Positions 23,971-36,378 of a stretch of DNA of 64,000 bases are shown piece after piece. The DNA lies in contig NC_040025.1 of assembly GCF_000972845.2 (NCBI RefSeq), positions 17,796,126 to 17,860,125 on the forward strand, in the 5' to 3' direction. The notes below the pieces were generated by a model. It had not been told where the DNA came from, searched no databases, and saw only the letters and a program-made list of their open reading frames with translations. The stretch is from Larimichthys crocea. Its lineage: Eukaryota > Chordata > Actinopteri > Sciaenidae. Position 1 is the first letter of the stretch, and every line of letters starts with the position of its first letter. Made by a program: the position numbers and the translations under genes.

Positions 23971-25999
23971 CTTTATATGACTGAGCATGACATCATTGAC
24001 AGCGCCACCAGTGAGCCATGATTGTTAACACTGAAACACTGGAGCACTTTGTTGTTCAGCCTGACCTTCAGGCCATTCAGTCCCTCAGAGAATCATATTA
24101 AGACTAGTGGGGATCCTAAACATCGCTCAGTGCTGCTCAGTAAGCCACAATCACACTCCAGTGACTGACACACTGACCTCTGGGGAATGTCAAGTGTGGT
24201 GACAGAGGGGCGATTTGGACTGGCAAGGATGGTGCACCTTGTAGCCTACATGTGCTGGACAGCTGATGCAATCATTTTTAATCTCTCAGGCAAACATCTT
24301 GAATAACAGGAGCTTCCTTTGCAACACCAAGGTCCATTCATAAAGGAAGTGGAAACAAGCACGGTCATTTTTTCCATAATAGTGACCCCAGTGAATAATT
24401 ACCAACTCCTATTGCGTGTCATTTTGTGTACCAGACAAAGCCTGCTCAGAATTTCCTCTGAATCTGCAGTCCTGTGTGAGTCACAGTATTACACGTGCTC
24501 CAAATTTCACCTGAGTGTTGGGAAATACTAGGACACTGTTGCCATCTAGTGGTTTCTCAAGATTAGACACCCTCGCATGAGGTTAAGACCCTCATATCAT
24601 GATTAACTCAATCTGAACAACTCCGTTCATTAAGCACTTGATCAGAAGAACACTGAACTTCTCGCAGAATCCTTCAAAACAAATGGCACATGGACAAAAA
24701 GCTGCAAAAAAAAGAGAAGTACTAAATGAACATCTTCTCTTTAACTCCAACAATTGTGCAAATGTTCCCATTTGGCGTCTGATTTCTGAAGGCAGGATTT
24801 ATTATAACATTTAAAATGACCTTATTTGTCCACTGTGTGAGCCGTCTGAAGGTAATATGGCTCATTTTACATCCTTGGTGGAGAACATAGCTTGGCGACT
24901 TGAATTACCTTCCCCTCAGCTTGTCTCCCAGTGAAAATCCCATTTTCCCATACGGTGATGGTGCAATGTGCTGAGCTTGGTGATATCTCAGGGCCTCTCC
25001 AACAGTGGAGGAGGGGAGTGCAGACATGCTTATTGCCTCCCTTTTAGAAAACCATCATTTCAGCAGGATCAATAGTGCGTCCCACTCCATGGCTGGCAGA
25101 GTGCACTGCCTCTATAGGGGGGCAGGAGGTGGAGGATGGTGATGGGGTATGTGTGGACAGCTGCACCAAGGCAAGTCCGAGCAACGCAAGGTGAATGATC
25201 GCATGCTGCGTCAGACACTCTGCTTCTCACTTGTTCTAAGATGCAGTTTCTGAGGAGGACCAGTGGGTGGATGCTGTCCTCAAGCGGTGGTTGCAGTTGC
25301 AGGCAATGTACTGATGAAGCAGAGAACTAGTTCAGCCGTCAGGTACTTCATGTTCTGAGTTTTTTTGCCTCTCAGCTGACTCGCAAACCTGCCTCAAGAT
25401 GAGTAAAGATCTGCAGCCGATGCAGCTCGCATAAAAACCTCCTGATGCCTTTTTTTTTTTTTTTGAGTCGTCCTACACCTCTTTGACTGTATTGGAGGTT
25501 GAGCACTCAAATAGATTCATGCTGTAGGTGAGAAGACATCTCATGTTTCAGTGGATGGCTTGCAATATAAAACCTATACAGTCCAGCTCTGTAAAGCAGA
25601 AATGTTTGGACAGCGATAAAAATAATCTTTACCAGTTATTAGAGTAGTAAGCATGGACAGTGAGGTTTAGAAAATCATTCACTCTGGGAATATTGACCTC
25701 TGCTCAGTTATTTTTAACAACACAGTGCTGTATGTTGTTCGAAAAGGCCACCATTCTTTCAATTTACTCTTAGCAGGTTTTTGTCATAAGTAGGAAAAAA
25801 ACTATTATTCACATCTGCACAGATATAACAGATTTTCTTGATTAATCAATTAGTGCATAACATGTCATAAAAAAGTGACAAATTAATATTTCTTGTTCCA
25901 AAACTAAAACATGCAATTTATCATCCATACTGTATATATCCTATAACATATGATATTTATATCTGCACTATTATGTATATATATATATATATCCCTGTT

Positions 26000-26142
26000 C
26001 ATATGTACATACTCGGCACGTTACTGCCGGATTAATAAAGTATATCTTCTTCCTTTTTGCACTTCTGGTTAGATGCTGAACTGCATTTCGTTGTCTCAGT
26101 ACTTTCTGCAATGACAATAAAGTTGAATCTAATCTAATTAAT
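26000..26142 (+). repeat. Teleost LINE 3' tail-like repeat
   Basis: Contains GCACTTCTGGTTAGATGCTG, AACTGCATTTCGTTGTCTCA and GCAATGACAATAAAGTTGAA, then an ATCTA-type short repeat. This order is the familiar 3' end of a fish retroelement with its AATAAA signal and short tandem tail. The body upstream is not recognisable, so this is a severe 5' truncation. Confidence 0.6.
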
Positions 26143-26999
26143 AATATAAAAGGAAAGCAGTGAATCCTGAACTAATGTTTGACTTTTTTTTGCTTCAAAT
26201 CAATTTCTAATTTGATGAATCGACTAATTGTTTCAGCTCTATTAACAGGTTTAATGCTACAAAATAAAACAAAAAGATAGAGTTCACTCTTTCAGTTGTG
26301 CGTGCATAAACACGCGTCAGCAAACATGTATTTAACGCGTGCCGTTTGACTTTGAGAAGCTGGTTTAGAGTAAAGAAAGGGCGTCAGTGAAGAGAGGTGC
26401 ACCACTGCGGGACAGGGGGGATGTGGATGGGACAGGATGTGTGGTGCAGTACGAGTATCCCCTCTGCTCAGATCGCTGCTCATTTGTCAAGTTGCCTGCA
26501 GACTTGAATGGTGCATTGCTGCTAAAACACAGAGAGGCAATCAGCAGTGGAACGGCACACCTCCGGGGAAGGGTCCCAGGTAGAGGAGAGCCTCCCTGGG
26601 AGATCTGCGGATTAAGGGGTTCTTTTTCTCAAGAAAAGCCGCTCGCCACACGACAGAGGGTCAAACTGAAGACAAATATGTATTGTTCTTACATATGGTA
26701 TATTTCATATAGCTTTATATATATATATAGTGAATAAAAAGGAGAAGCATACCTGCCATATTCATCACATCCACCCTAAGGCTACAGAAAATGTTATTTT
26801 TGAGTTTGTTCTACTTGCAGTTTGCTGTCAGAATGGACTAAACTGTCTAAAGTGCAGTATCTCCACAGTGCTGAAGGGAAACAGAAATCATAGATCAAGG
26901 AGCGTAATTGTTACATTTTCCACTTTTACAATAAATTATTTTTTTTTCCACTGTAGTTTCACTCATCCAGCAGACTTTATTGTCATTTCTTTGGCTCAC

Positions 27000-29356
27000 T
27001 CAAACTTTGTCTTTGCATATTAGCAGCACTGAGATGTTCTCCATACTGGGACAGGCAGTGAAGCCGAGCAAGGTCATGGCGTTAACAGTGGCCCGGTTCA
27101 GCTGGTGGATGTGGCAGTAGATGGGCAGACCCATGGAGCTCATCCTGTGCATCAGAGACAGAGACAGAACCAGGAGGTGACCGGCCCGCCTGTACTCTGG
27201 TAGGGTGTAGGCCATCCTCAGCTCACACAGCTCGTCAGACAGGATCCAGGCCACAGGACGGCCTGTCTCATCCGTCACGCAGTCTCATCCGTCACACAGG
27301 CTCTCACGTGGTTGATGCTCTCCTGGCTGCCTCCATAAGGCAAGTATGCGTCCACAAGCTCAGCGTGGGACTCGTCCAGGATGTAAATTGGCAGCGGCAA
27401 CACATTCCTGATCTGCAGAGGGGGGTATGAACAAAAATTTTGAACATGAATCAAAGAAATGGATGTTATATTTTCTAATCTCACTCATAAATTACAACAA
27501 ATAATGGAGCTTCCTTGAACTATAAATTTCATGAACTCACTTTTGCCAGTCCATCTTCTCGGGGCTGTGGTGGATGAAAGTGTTATAACTGACACTGAGA
27601 AAGGCGGGTTCTTTGATGAGATGACGTGTGAGCTTGGTATACCTTTCAGAGACATACAAGCAGAGTGGCATTTTGTTTTAATTGACCTTCATTATCATAG
27701 CGAAGGATGCACAGACCCAGATTTTTGCTTCCCAGTCCCCTCTCTGATGCCTGAACCTTTTCATCAGTAAGGTTTTATAAAGATAGCATGGCCAGGGATT
27801 ATTGTGGCATTAAAAATGGAGCTGGTGACCCGTTAGTGAATGAATGTAACTGATAGTAGAGACACCATTTTTTTTATAAAGACATTGACAACAACGCTGT
27901 ATTTAGAGTAGATCAATTGTGTCATGGCCGATACGTGTTCAACTTAATAAGATCCATATTGGCTGCAATAACATTCCAGCATATCAGATCGAATCAGATC
28001 AAATTACATGTTGTAGAATCATCTGATCGGAAAAAAAGACATTGTGGCAGTTGTTTAAGCTCTGGGTGCTTTAAATAATATTATTATATTTGCTCTGATA
28101 TTAACTGTGTTGCCTTTTATTGTCAGATGCATTAAGATAGGTGACAACACCATTACACCATTACAAGCACAAACACAGATATGTATTGTGCAGTTTACTT
28201 AAGAGTTAATCCTCCTTCTGCCAAAAATACTCATCACCTAGTACAAATGAATACGCAGTGAAAATATGTAGAAGTTTGTACTGTTTGAATAACATTTGCT
28301 AAAAACTACAATGCCCAACTCTTTAAGAAAATGAGCCTTTTTTAAAACTACAATATATATGTATGATCCATCTAGATAGACGTCTTCAGCAACAACTAAT
28401 TCAGCTAGGGACAGAGTGTTATAACAAAAATATGTATATGCATTGTTAGTTTCCATCTTTCATTGACAAAAATATCTATAATAGTAGAAATATAGTACAT
28501 CTCCAGCCTTATCGTTCCATCCGGTGAATGAGCAGGTTAAACTTAGAAACAGTTCAGCAGTAAAAGAGGAGGGAACTGTGAGTCATACAAAAAACAGCAT
28601 TGTTGGACATCTGCACCATGCATCATAGTTACAGTACACTGCTAGGGATACTATATATCCCTATGGGTACTAATCAAATAATATATAACATACAATATAC
28701 TCTAATACATCAGTTAAGGAAATGTTTTGTCTTCTCTTACACTACCTCTGAATATGAGCCCGCTCCTCCGGTTCACGACTCTCTCATTAAGCAGCAGACC
28801 TTTCAGAGTTGCAGGGTTCTTGGTGAAGACGGTGCATACAGTATGTCAGGAATCGCCACGCTGCTGCTTCTGCTGCTGCTGCACTGCTTCACGGGCAGAT
28901 ATAGACATCAACAGGCCATTCTGGAGGAGCTTATAAGTTACCTTTGTCCCTGTGCACTATACCTGTTTTTGACGGTAACAAATGGCAGTAGTGAATGTAG
29001 GCCAGGAGTCAACACACATCTCCAGATGACACGAGTTGTTGTGGAGGATATGTAACACTCCTCCAAGAACCTGGAACGCAGAACACAATGCAGCAGGGAA
29101 AAAGACCAAAATAACAAGCTGCTCGCCATCCCTGCAGATGGAAATGGCACACAAATAACACTAGAGATTATATTCAGTAGAGTGGAGTCTTTATGCCATA
29201 TTCACATTTTTCTATTAAACAAAGGGCGTTTTTCTGCCTTCCTATCACAGAAATGTTTCATTAAAAAAGCAGAATTACAGTGATGGAGTGTGGCAGTTCC
29301 CTGAGGAGGATATTTTTCATCAAAGTGAGCTCCTTCAGTGCTTTCAAGATGATCAT
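27000..29356 (-). pseudogene. Glycine N-acyltransferase-like gene, apparently disrupted
   Basis: The GLYAT family joins acyl-CoA to glycine or other amines in mitochondria. Five exons can be read: 29279-29356 (ATG at 29356; LLRELPHSIT), 28963-29070 (LGGVLHILHN, then VDSWPTFTTA, the family's hINhGNP and DxWPDF region), about 28746-28883 (VCTVFTKNPATLKGLLLNE), 27541-27642 (YTKLTRHLIKEPAFL, then HHSPEKMDWQ) and 27000-27407 (GNAT fold: ELRMAYTLPEYRRAG). Exons 1 to 2 and 4 to 5 join in phase. Two breaks are seen: a TGA in frame at 28846-28848 in exon 3, and a 17-bp tandem duplication at 27265-27298 that shifts the frame in exon 5. The exon 3 to 4 phase also fails with the borders I chose. An AATAAA (complement of 26976-26981) lies about 19 bases past the stop. 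It could be a pseudogene, a broken allele, or partly my mis-set borders. Confidence 0.75.
27265..27298 (-). repeat. 17-bp tandem duplication inside GLYAT-like exon 5
   Basis: GTCTCATCCGTCACGCA at 27265-27281 is followed by GTCTCATCCGTCACACA at 27282-27298, with one mismatch. Seventeen is not a multiple of three, so the downstream acyltransferase domain is out of frame. The protein reads VTDET twice, once on each side. Confidence 0.92.
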
Positions 29357-29587
29357 GTTGGGGTTTTTTATTGGTATAAACTGGCCTCTGCCTTGAAGAT
29401 GCTCCAAGTAAAGAAGTGCAATTTAGCTGTGAAACTTATTTACAGGTGTAATTTAGCTGATTTACAGCTTAATGGGCATATACGTCAGAGATAAGATGAA
29501 CAAAGTCCAAAGTCTTCGCTCTCTACACATAAATATTTACCATTCCTGCCCTACAGTGCTCACATTTACTGTAACTGCAGTAATCTG

Positions 29588-29620
29588 TTATGTTTGTGTG
29601 CAGTAAGCACACAAACATAA
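29588..29620. repeat. Perfect 14-bp inverted repeat
   Basis: TTATGTTTGTGTGC at 29588-29601 pairs exactly with 29607-29620 across a 5-base loop. It lies in AT-rich sequence between the GLYAT-like gene and the LINE fragment. No run of T follows that would suggest a polymerase III unit. Confidence 0.8.
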
Positions 29621-30064
29621 TGTATAGAACAGAAATATCACATAGGGATATTTATAAAACAGGTCTGTGAAGTCCTAATCGACGCTTCCCAGTTGCAGTG
29701 TCCCTCAGTTGGGGCTGATCTCTGTATTATGCTTTGTTACAGCACCAGTGTAGAGAGCGAACTGGCTGCTGCTGACACTGACAGAGCTGCTGCTCACTCA
29801 CAACAGAGCAGTCAGCTGTCACAAGTTCAGCCACTCACCATAATGTCAATCCATCATAGACCTTTTACTACTGTCCTCGCACACTTCATACGCTTCACGC
29901 GTCGAGCTCTGCCTTTCAAAACTGATTGAAAACTTACATATACTTCAATATTTACATTAATATACAGACAAGAAATGGTTTCCATATTCTTTCAAAGGCA
30001 TTGGAGAGTTGGAGAGTTTTGGAGTGCAGAAGACAGGTGAGAAAGTCCAGAGGTATGTATTTCA

Positions 30065-31330
30065 TTACTGTCCTATGCCATCCCACAACTGAGGGGCCCT
30101 TATCTGAGATCCAGTGCTGAATTTTCCTGGCACAAAATGTAATAACATTATACAGTTTTTCTGAAATACATCAGTTACATGATCACTGGGAAGACCCAGA
30201 AGGAAGGAAACCGGGTCCTTCTTTAGAACCTTCTGTATTTCAAACAAGACACAACTCCAATATTTTTATATTTTTACACAGGACCAGAAACAGTGAGTAA
30301 GATCACCAATTTCTGTCTTACATTTAAGACAAACTGGAGGAACATGCTTTCTGTATTTGGAGAGGTTTGGACTAACATGCACTCTATGCAGTATCTTAAA
30401 TTGCATCGCTCTTGTCCGGTTACAAACAGTTATTTTCCTTGCATTATCCCAGATGTCCTCCTACATCTCCTCAGTGATCACAACACCCAGCTCTGTCCGA
30501 GCGCCGAGATTTGAGCAATCCCTCAGACCGGCATAAAAGGTTCTAATGAGAGCATTGCCATGAGAAAGAATTACTTGTTTCTCTATCTGTGTGACATTCA
30601 TATCAGCAAGCAGAAATGTATCTTTTATAATAAAATCTCTGACCTGAAAATAACGAAAAAGATCATTCTTGATATGCCATATTTTTCCATAACATGATTG
30701 AAAGTCATGAGGGTAGGACCAGCAAAAAGGTCACCCAGGGAAGAAATTCCCTTAGCTGTCCAGCATTTGAACGCCCTGTCCAAGGTTCCTGGGAGAAAGT
30801 CAGGGTTATCAGCGATCGGTGTGAAAACTGACGTAAGCCCTGATCTGCCTTTCATATGCCGTATAATCCTTCATGCTCTAACAGTATTAGTTGTAACTGG
30901 GTTGCTGCAAAGCTTTTTAATACATTTCAGTTTATCAATAAAAAGTAGATTTTTTAGAGGACAATTGATTAGGGACTTCTTGATATCAAGCCAGATTGAC
31001 GAAGCATTGTCTTTAATCAGCTATGTATCTTAGATGGGCACTCAATTGATATCTCTTAATATCTGGTAGATCCAGCCCACCCATAGCACTTGGTAACTGC
31101 AACACTGACATCCTGATCCGTGGTCTACGTTTACTCCAGATAAAAGAACTAAACCAACCATTAAGTTTTTTCACTATTTTATGATTGAATAAGATGGGAA
31201 TCAATTGTATTGGACACAGCAATAGTGGAAGGATATTCATTTTCAGAAGTGAAATTCAGCCCAGCCATGATATGGGAAGATTGTTCCATCTCTCCAAGTC
31301 AAAACTGAATTTTTAATCATGGTGAGTAAT
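30065..31330 (-). mobile_element. L1-like LINE, 3' part of ORF2, decayed
   Basis: On the minus strand, from right to left, translated pieces in shifting frames resemble the end of the reverse transcriptase and the C-terminal region of L1-type elements. They include PYHGWAEFHF, then MNILPLLLCPIQLIPILFNH, then FIWSKRRPRIRMSVLQLPSA followed by MGGLDLPDIKRYQLSAHLRY at 31013-31240. Further on, at 30065-30247, comes VSFLLGLPSDHVTDVFQKN. Frame breaks and stops separate the pieces, so the copy is dead. The 5' end with the endonuclease and catalytic YADD part is not seen. Confidence 0.8.
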
Positions 31331-32041
31331 GTCGTATGTGCTTGTTTGAAAGAGTATTTTCGCTTCTGTGAAATAAATGACTGATCTGGAATAATGCATT
31401 TGTTGTATTGTGTCACAATTCTAAGAGTTAAACTGTTTGTCCTTGTGTGTGTGCTTACAGTCATTTCAGTACGACCACATTTGACCTGTTTCTGTCGATG
31501 ACAGTGTGTCTTTTTTACTCCACTTGGCCTTGGGAGGAATCTGTACAGCTTTACAAAATGAGGTCAGCAAAGAAGCGTTGGTGCAGTGAAACACACAACG
31601 CACCTTCTTCTACAAAAATCCCATCATTCAGAGTATCTTTACGGCAGGCTGACTTAAAATGAGCAGTGAGAGAAAAGATTTTTGTGAAGTTAATTTATTG
31701 CTAGCTAGCCTCAATTACCTCCCCTCTGACTTTATTTTTCATTGGCAATGTCAGATTTCCCCTGAGGTTACCCCCTACAAACGCCTAATCATTTATGCTC
31801 ACTGTTTTATTTTACATCTTGTCAGATTTTCAGAAATACATTCTGCTACATTGCACACCCAAAAGGTTTCAAAGAGCCAGAAGTCGGGTGTCAGTCAAGG
31901 CATTCTTCTCCTCGACTGAAGAAGATTGAGAATTAGTCTGAATTGATGAGTAAACCAAGCGAGCTGCTGAGCTTGTAAATCAATGTGTCTATTATCTTTT
32001 CCGGACAGATCAATGGAGCCGAGGAATGGGCTGTGAATGGC

Positions 32042-32064
32042 AAAAAAAAAAAAAAAAAAAAAAA
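32042..32064. repeat. Poly-A tract
   Basis: About 23 A bases in a row. Confidence 0.9.
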
Positions 32065-32659
32065 GACATACGCAAACTCACTCGATGATGGAATAGACCT
32101 GACTCCATTGTCTACCTATGTCAAGAATGTCCTTACTTGACAGATAACCTTTTTTTCCCCCCCAGATGAGCATTACTTCACTTTGGTTACAGCTCATGTC
32201 TGATAAGGTATTGACGATGTCCTGCTGTGATATAAAAGCACAAAAAAACCTAAAAGCATTAACGTATTTAAGAAAACAATTCCTATAAACTTAAAAACGC
32301 TTACAGCCGGACCATAATGTGAACCATAAACATGAGTGAGAGCCGTGTGTGTGTACATATTCAATGAACTGCATAGACGATGACTCGATTCTGAATCCCT
32401 ACACTCATATGATCTATGAGCCTTAACATACACTTACGCATTATGCCCTTGGCTGGGCTAACAAGAGAGAATATTAACAAGAGTGCAAAGCCAGAGGCGA
32501 TGAGGTGACAGTAGCCAGGTAAAGCATAGCGAGGTAATCTAATAGGACAACTAAAACGGCCCCTCCTCATGGCTTATTCATCACAGGGGATGCCATTACT
32601 GAGAATGGCTGCTATGTGAGGGATATGCTGGTGGGGGCATTTTCCCTGGTGTCACAGAG

Positions 32660-32663
<4 letters not shown>

Positions 32664-32692
<29 letters not shown>
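32664..32692. repeat. (GA)n microsatellite
   Basis: About 14 GA units. Confidence 0.92.
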
Positions 32693-32697
<5 letters not shown>

Positions 32698-33130
32698 ACA
32701 GATGCTGCAAGGCTCGGCAGACTGATGCAGTAGCAGCACTGCATGCAGATCGCACATGCAGGGGATGATGCTGCGCTCTCAGCTGACAGCTAACAGTTTT
32801 TGCATGATGCATACCTATGATTCATACTGATACTGACTGGTATGGACAGGTTCATGCAGCAGATCCCTAACAGTCAGAGGATGCTCCATTATGTGAGTTT
32901 TACTGATTCAGCAATCTCTTCCAGCAGTGGTGTATCTTATAAGGGCAGACATAGAGGCTAATCAGAGAGAAAGGCCCCGATATAATATATAATACTCTAA
33001 TGTGCTTAAAACGGGTAAGACTTGATGGGTTCAGGGTTAATATTAGATGCATCATAGAGCTCTAATTTTGCACCAGAGGACGAAAGATCACAGGGTTCAC
33101 CTGAAGGCCCAGGCAGAACAAAGTCATGCA

Positions 33131-33182
33131 AAAAAAAAAAAAAAAAAAAAAAAAAAAGGAGTTAAAAAAAACAAAAAAAAAA
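33131..33182. repeat. Poly-A tracts
   Basis: Two A-runs separated by GGAGTT and a further short break; probably a retroposon tail. The adjacent open frame of lysine codons is an artefact of this. Confidence 0.9.
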
Positions 33183-34284
33183 AACAGCCTGGCTCTCCTG
33201 CAGTGAGAAGCAGAGCGCTGCACTGCTGCAGAGAGCAGCCAAGATGCTGCTGATGCCTACAAACGCACAGAATTTATAATGGAGCCACCATTATCTATAC
33301 AAAGCCCATGCACTGCAAACGTCATCGCTAAACGCTGGGAAAGTGAACCACCAAGTGCGTTTTTTTGTGAAGCAAAGACATTGCAGAAAGAGAAGTTCAA
33401 CCTTATTGGCTGACTAAATGATGGATGATCTCACTCTCGCAGAGTTGTGCAACGCGCAAAAGACAAATTCGGTTGGTCAAGATTTTCCCATATTTTAGCG
33501 CACTGCAGAATAGCACCAGTGGAGCAGTGCATTGTGGGTAATGTAAAGCAGGTAATAGGGATTGCAGATTAAGGACATTTCACTTTATTGAAGGGGATTT
33601 TGTGCCTTTGAGAATTGGGAAACTTTGAGTGTTGAGATAGCAGCTTTTAGATAAGTGACGTTCACTTATTGACTGCATGATTATTGCTCATTTGTCAAAA
33701 TGTGCGGCAATCTGTGTGCAATAATCCCGTGGCGTGCCTCGTGTCATGTTAAAATATGGTATATTTTACTATTGCTTAGGAGTTTAATAGCACAACCACT
33801 TTTTTTGTACTGTATCGCAGGTGAAAAAGGATCATTTCGACATAAACGCGTTGACCAAGTGTGTAATTTTGTGTCACATTTTCTGATTTTACGTGTACGT
33901 TTTTTAAAATTCAACGGCCTGAAATATATCTTTTGGCAACACATATCAGGAGAAATCCAGACAACTAGATTCCAGACATATTGTGACAAGTTTTGAAAGC
34001 ACACTAGAGGAGATGGCCTCTCTGTGGATCAAACTGTTCTTCATTGAGGTTTGAGCACACTCGTATCTCAAAGCAGCTTTTGCTGTAGTGTGAAAATTAA
34101 TTTAAAAAGGGAGGGGGGGTAGAGTTATGTGTGCATGGAGGGGGGTCTCTCTTGTGAGGAGTCCTTTACACTGATGATTCTCAGGGGTGTTTGGAAAGGG
34201 GGAGGCGGGGGTGCAGAGGAGGACATGGGAGGAGAGTAGGGCAGACTGAAGATGTGCACACACACTGACCCTGGAGGTTGCGTT

Positions 34285-34613
34285 CCCCTTTAAAAGTCCC
34301 ATCCCACTCAGATACGCAGAGCTCATGCAGGATCTGCTGCGGCAGTGGGGGAACACTGCTGAGCTGTGCAGTTTGTGCTGCCAGCGAGCGTGCAAAGAAG
34401 AGGAGGGGGAGCGAGCGTGTACAGGAGGAGGAGGAGTGAGGGAGAGGGAGAGGGAGAGAGAGAGTGCAAACAATGTCATTCTGTTCAGGAGGCAATGCTG
34501 CAGTCAACTTTGCCGCGCCATGAAGGCACATCACCAGAGGCTCAGAGTGAGTGCAGAGAAGTTTTCCTCCTCTCCACCCCGTGTGCGATGCTATCCGAGA
34601 CTCCTCTGTAGGT
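34285..34613 (+). promoter_or_regulatory. Candidate TATA-like promoter and noncoding exon
   Basis: CCCCTTTAAAAGTCCCATCC at 34286-34305 has a TATA-like core. About 30 bases on begins GC-richer sequence that runs to a donor-like GTAGGTATAC at about 34608. The exon would be noncoding. This rests on motif spacing alone. Confidence 0.25.
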
Positions 34614-36317
34614 ATACATTTATTTCCTCTCTTGTCTTATCTACCTTGTGTGTTGTCTCCTTATGTGCCCATCTCTTTGCAAGGGACAGTACACTTCTAA
34701 AATCAGCCTTACAGGAGTTGATATACGTTTGTCGGTGTGCATGCCTGCAGTATTGAAGCTCCTGCCTGCTTCTGTCTCATCAGTGTCAGCCTCCTCTGCA
34801 CCAGTAAGAACCAGGCAGCAGCCAGCCAGTCAGTCAGTTAGCAGTCAGGCTCTACTGCTCCCTCATCCATGTTTAACGCATGGTACAGGCTGGAAATAGC
34901 AGCCGGCGTGTCAGATAGCGGCTGGTTGAGAGGACTTGCCATTTGACACAAGGACAAAAAAAAAAAAAAAACTAACTAGGATGCAAAGAGTTCCCTCCGC
35001 TGGAGGACACTTTCATCTTTGCTGACTCCGCTTTTTCTAGAGAACAGACAGTCCCAAGCTCTCTATATTTCTCTGGTAGTTGTGGGTTTATATTTAGCAG
35101 CATGCGTTAGTTGTGAATATGATGCTGGAAACTGGGTACGAAAGGTCTGTTGTATCAGTGCTTCTGGCTGTGCTGTCAGTGTGTGAGTGCTGAAATGCGG
35201 AAATGAGAATGAGGCTACAGTGGCCTGCATGGGACAGGGGAGCTATGGTGCAGTAATGAAGTTGTGCTGTAGCTTACTGGGACTTTTCTGCTGTCCTGAA
35301 AGTAGATCCCAGGGCAGAGTGTGGCTCTTTTCAGACTCTTTTTGGAGAGTTTAGCACAAAATGTGTTTGATAAAAGTACTGATATGATTGAGCATGTGTT
35401 TAGCTAAGTTTTTATTTGTCTCTTGGATAAAAACAGAAATGTCTTTCAGAGCAGAGCCACTCTTAGCGGTGATATCTGTGCTGCAGCTGCAGCAGTATCT
35501 CAGCAACTCTCTTGATTTAAAAGTCGATGTTGCTACTTATATCTTTTATACCATACTGCACTGTCTATACTCCACGGCGAGCTGTTTCAAAGGCCGTGTA
35601 AAAATAGTTTGTGGGCGAAAACACTTCATATAGAAGTGAGTCAGTATTCAAAATTGTGTTCTGAAACCTGTCTGGATGATGGATTCTGGCAGTTCAGTTT
35701 GCCTGTACGCAGGCTCGGTTAGCGCTGAGTTCACCTCAGGTAACTGTGCTAAGACCTTGAAAAAGCTGGCCCTGCATAGTCAGCCGGCTCTTTGTGAGGC
35801 AGAAGCATCTCTCTCTGGCCTATGGATTTCTCACCCCCCCCTCCCCCCCCGCTGCAGGCGGGCGAGTGCGGGGGAACAGAGTGATAGCAAACTGTACATG
35901 AGGTCCGCACTACATCCGGAGCCTGACATCATCTAAGAACATCTGCAGTTCTGCTCACACACTTTCACTGAGGGTGGGTGCTGCACTGCCAGCAAAGGAA
36001 ATTGCCGCACTCACCTGATGTTCCTTGCGCCTCACTTTCTGCCCTCCCCCCCACCTCCCACCCTCTCTCCTCCTCTTCCCTCCCCCCTCCTTCCTCGTCT
36101 CCAATTTCTCTACTGTAGTCTCTCTCAGAGGTACAGTTGCCCAGCACAGCGCCTCACCGGCATGCTTTGCACCTCTGTGATTCTGCCCCTCACTCCTCCA
36201 CCTCCTCCTCTTCTCTCCTCCACTCACCATCACCACCACCACCACCATCTCCCCTGCTGAAAAAGTATGCAGCACATGCTCTCACATCCTCCTTGAGCAA
36301 TTTGCCTGAGTGAATAT

Positions 36318-36320
<3 letters not shown>

Positions 36321-36370
<50 letters not shown>
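36321..36370. repeat. (GA)n microsatellite
   Basis: About 25 GA units, continuing imperfectly to about 36395. Confidence 0.93.

Positions 36371-36378
<8 letters not shown>

Larger units (their letters stand above)
22760..26980. other. Intergenic, no gene recognised
   Basis: AT-rich sequence with (TAC)n and (TAA)n runs at 23096-23150, a (CA)n run at 23943-23970, a T-run at about 25450-25464 and a retroelement tail at 26000-26142. No conserved protein segment was seen on either strand. Confidence 0.55.

Noticed and set aside
28600..29055. Plus-strand frame of 151 codons
   Set aside because: It lies opposite exons 2 and 3 of the GLYAT-like gene, and its apparent hydrophobic Leu run comes from CAG/CTG repeats.
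30698..31033. Plus-strand frame of 111 codons
   Set aside because: Antisense to the L1-like LINE fragment.
33047..33253. Lys-rich open frame
   Set aside because: Arises from poly-A tracts.
36018..36260. Pro/His-rich open frame
   Set aside because: Produced by CT- and CAC-rich simple sequence; no conserved domain.
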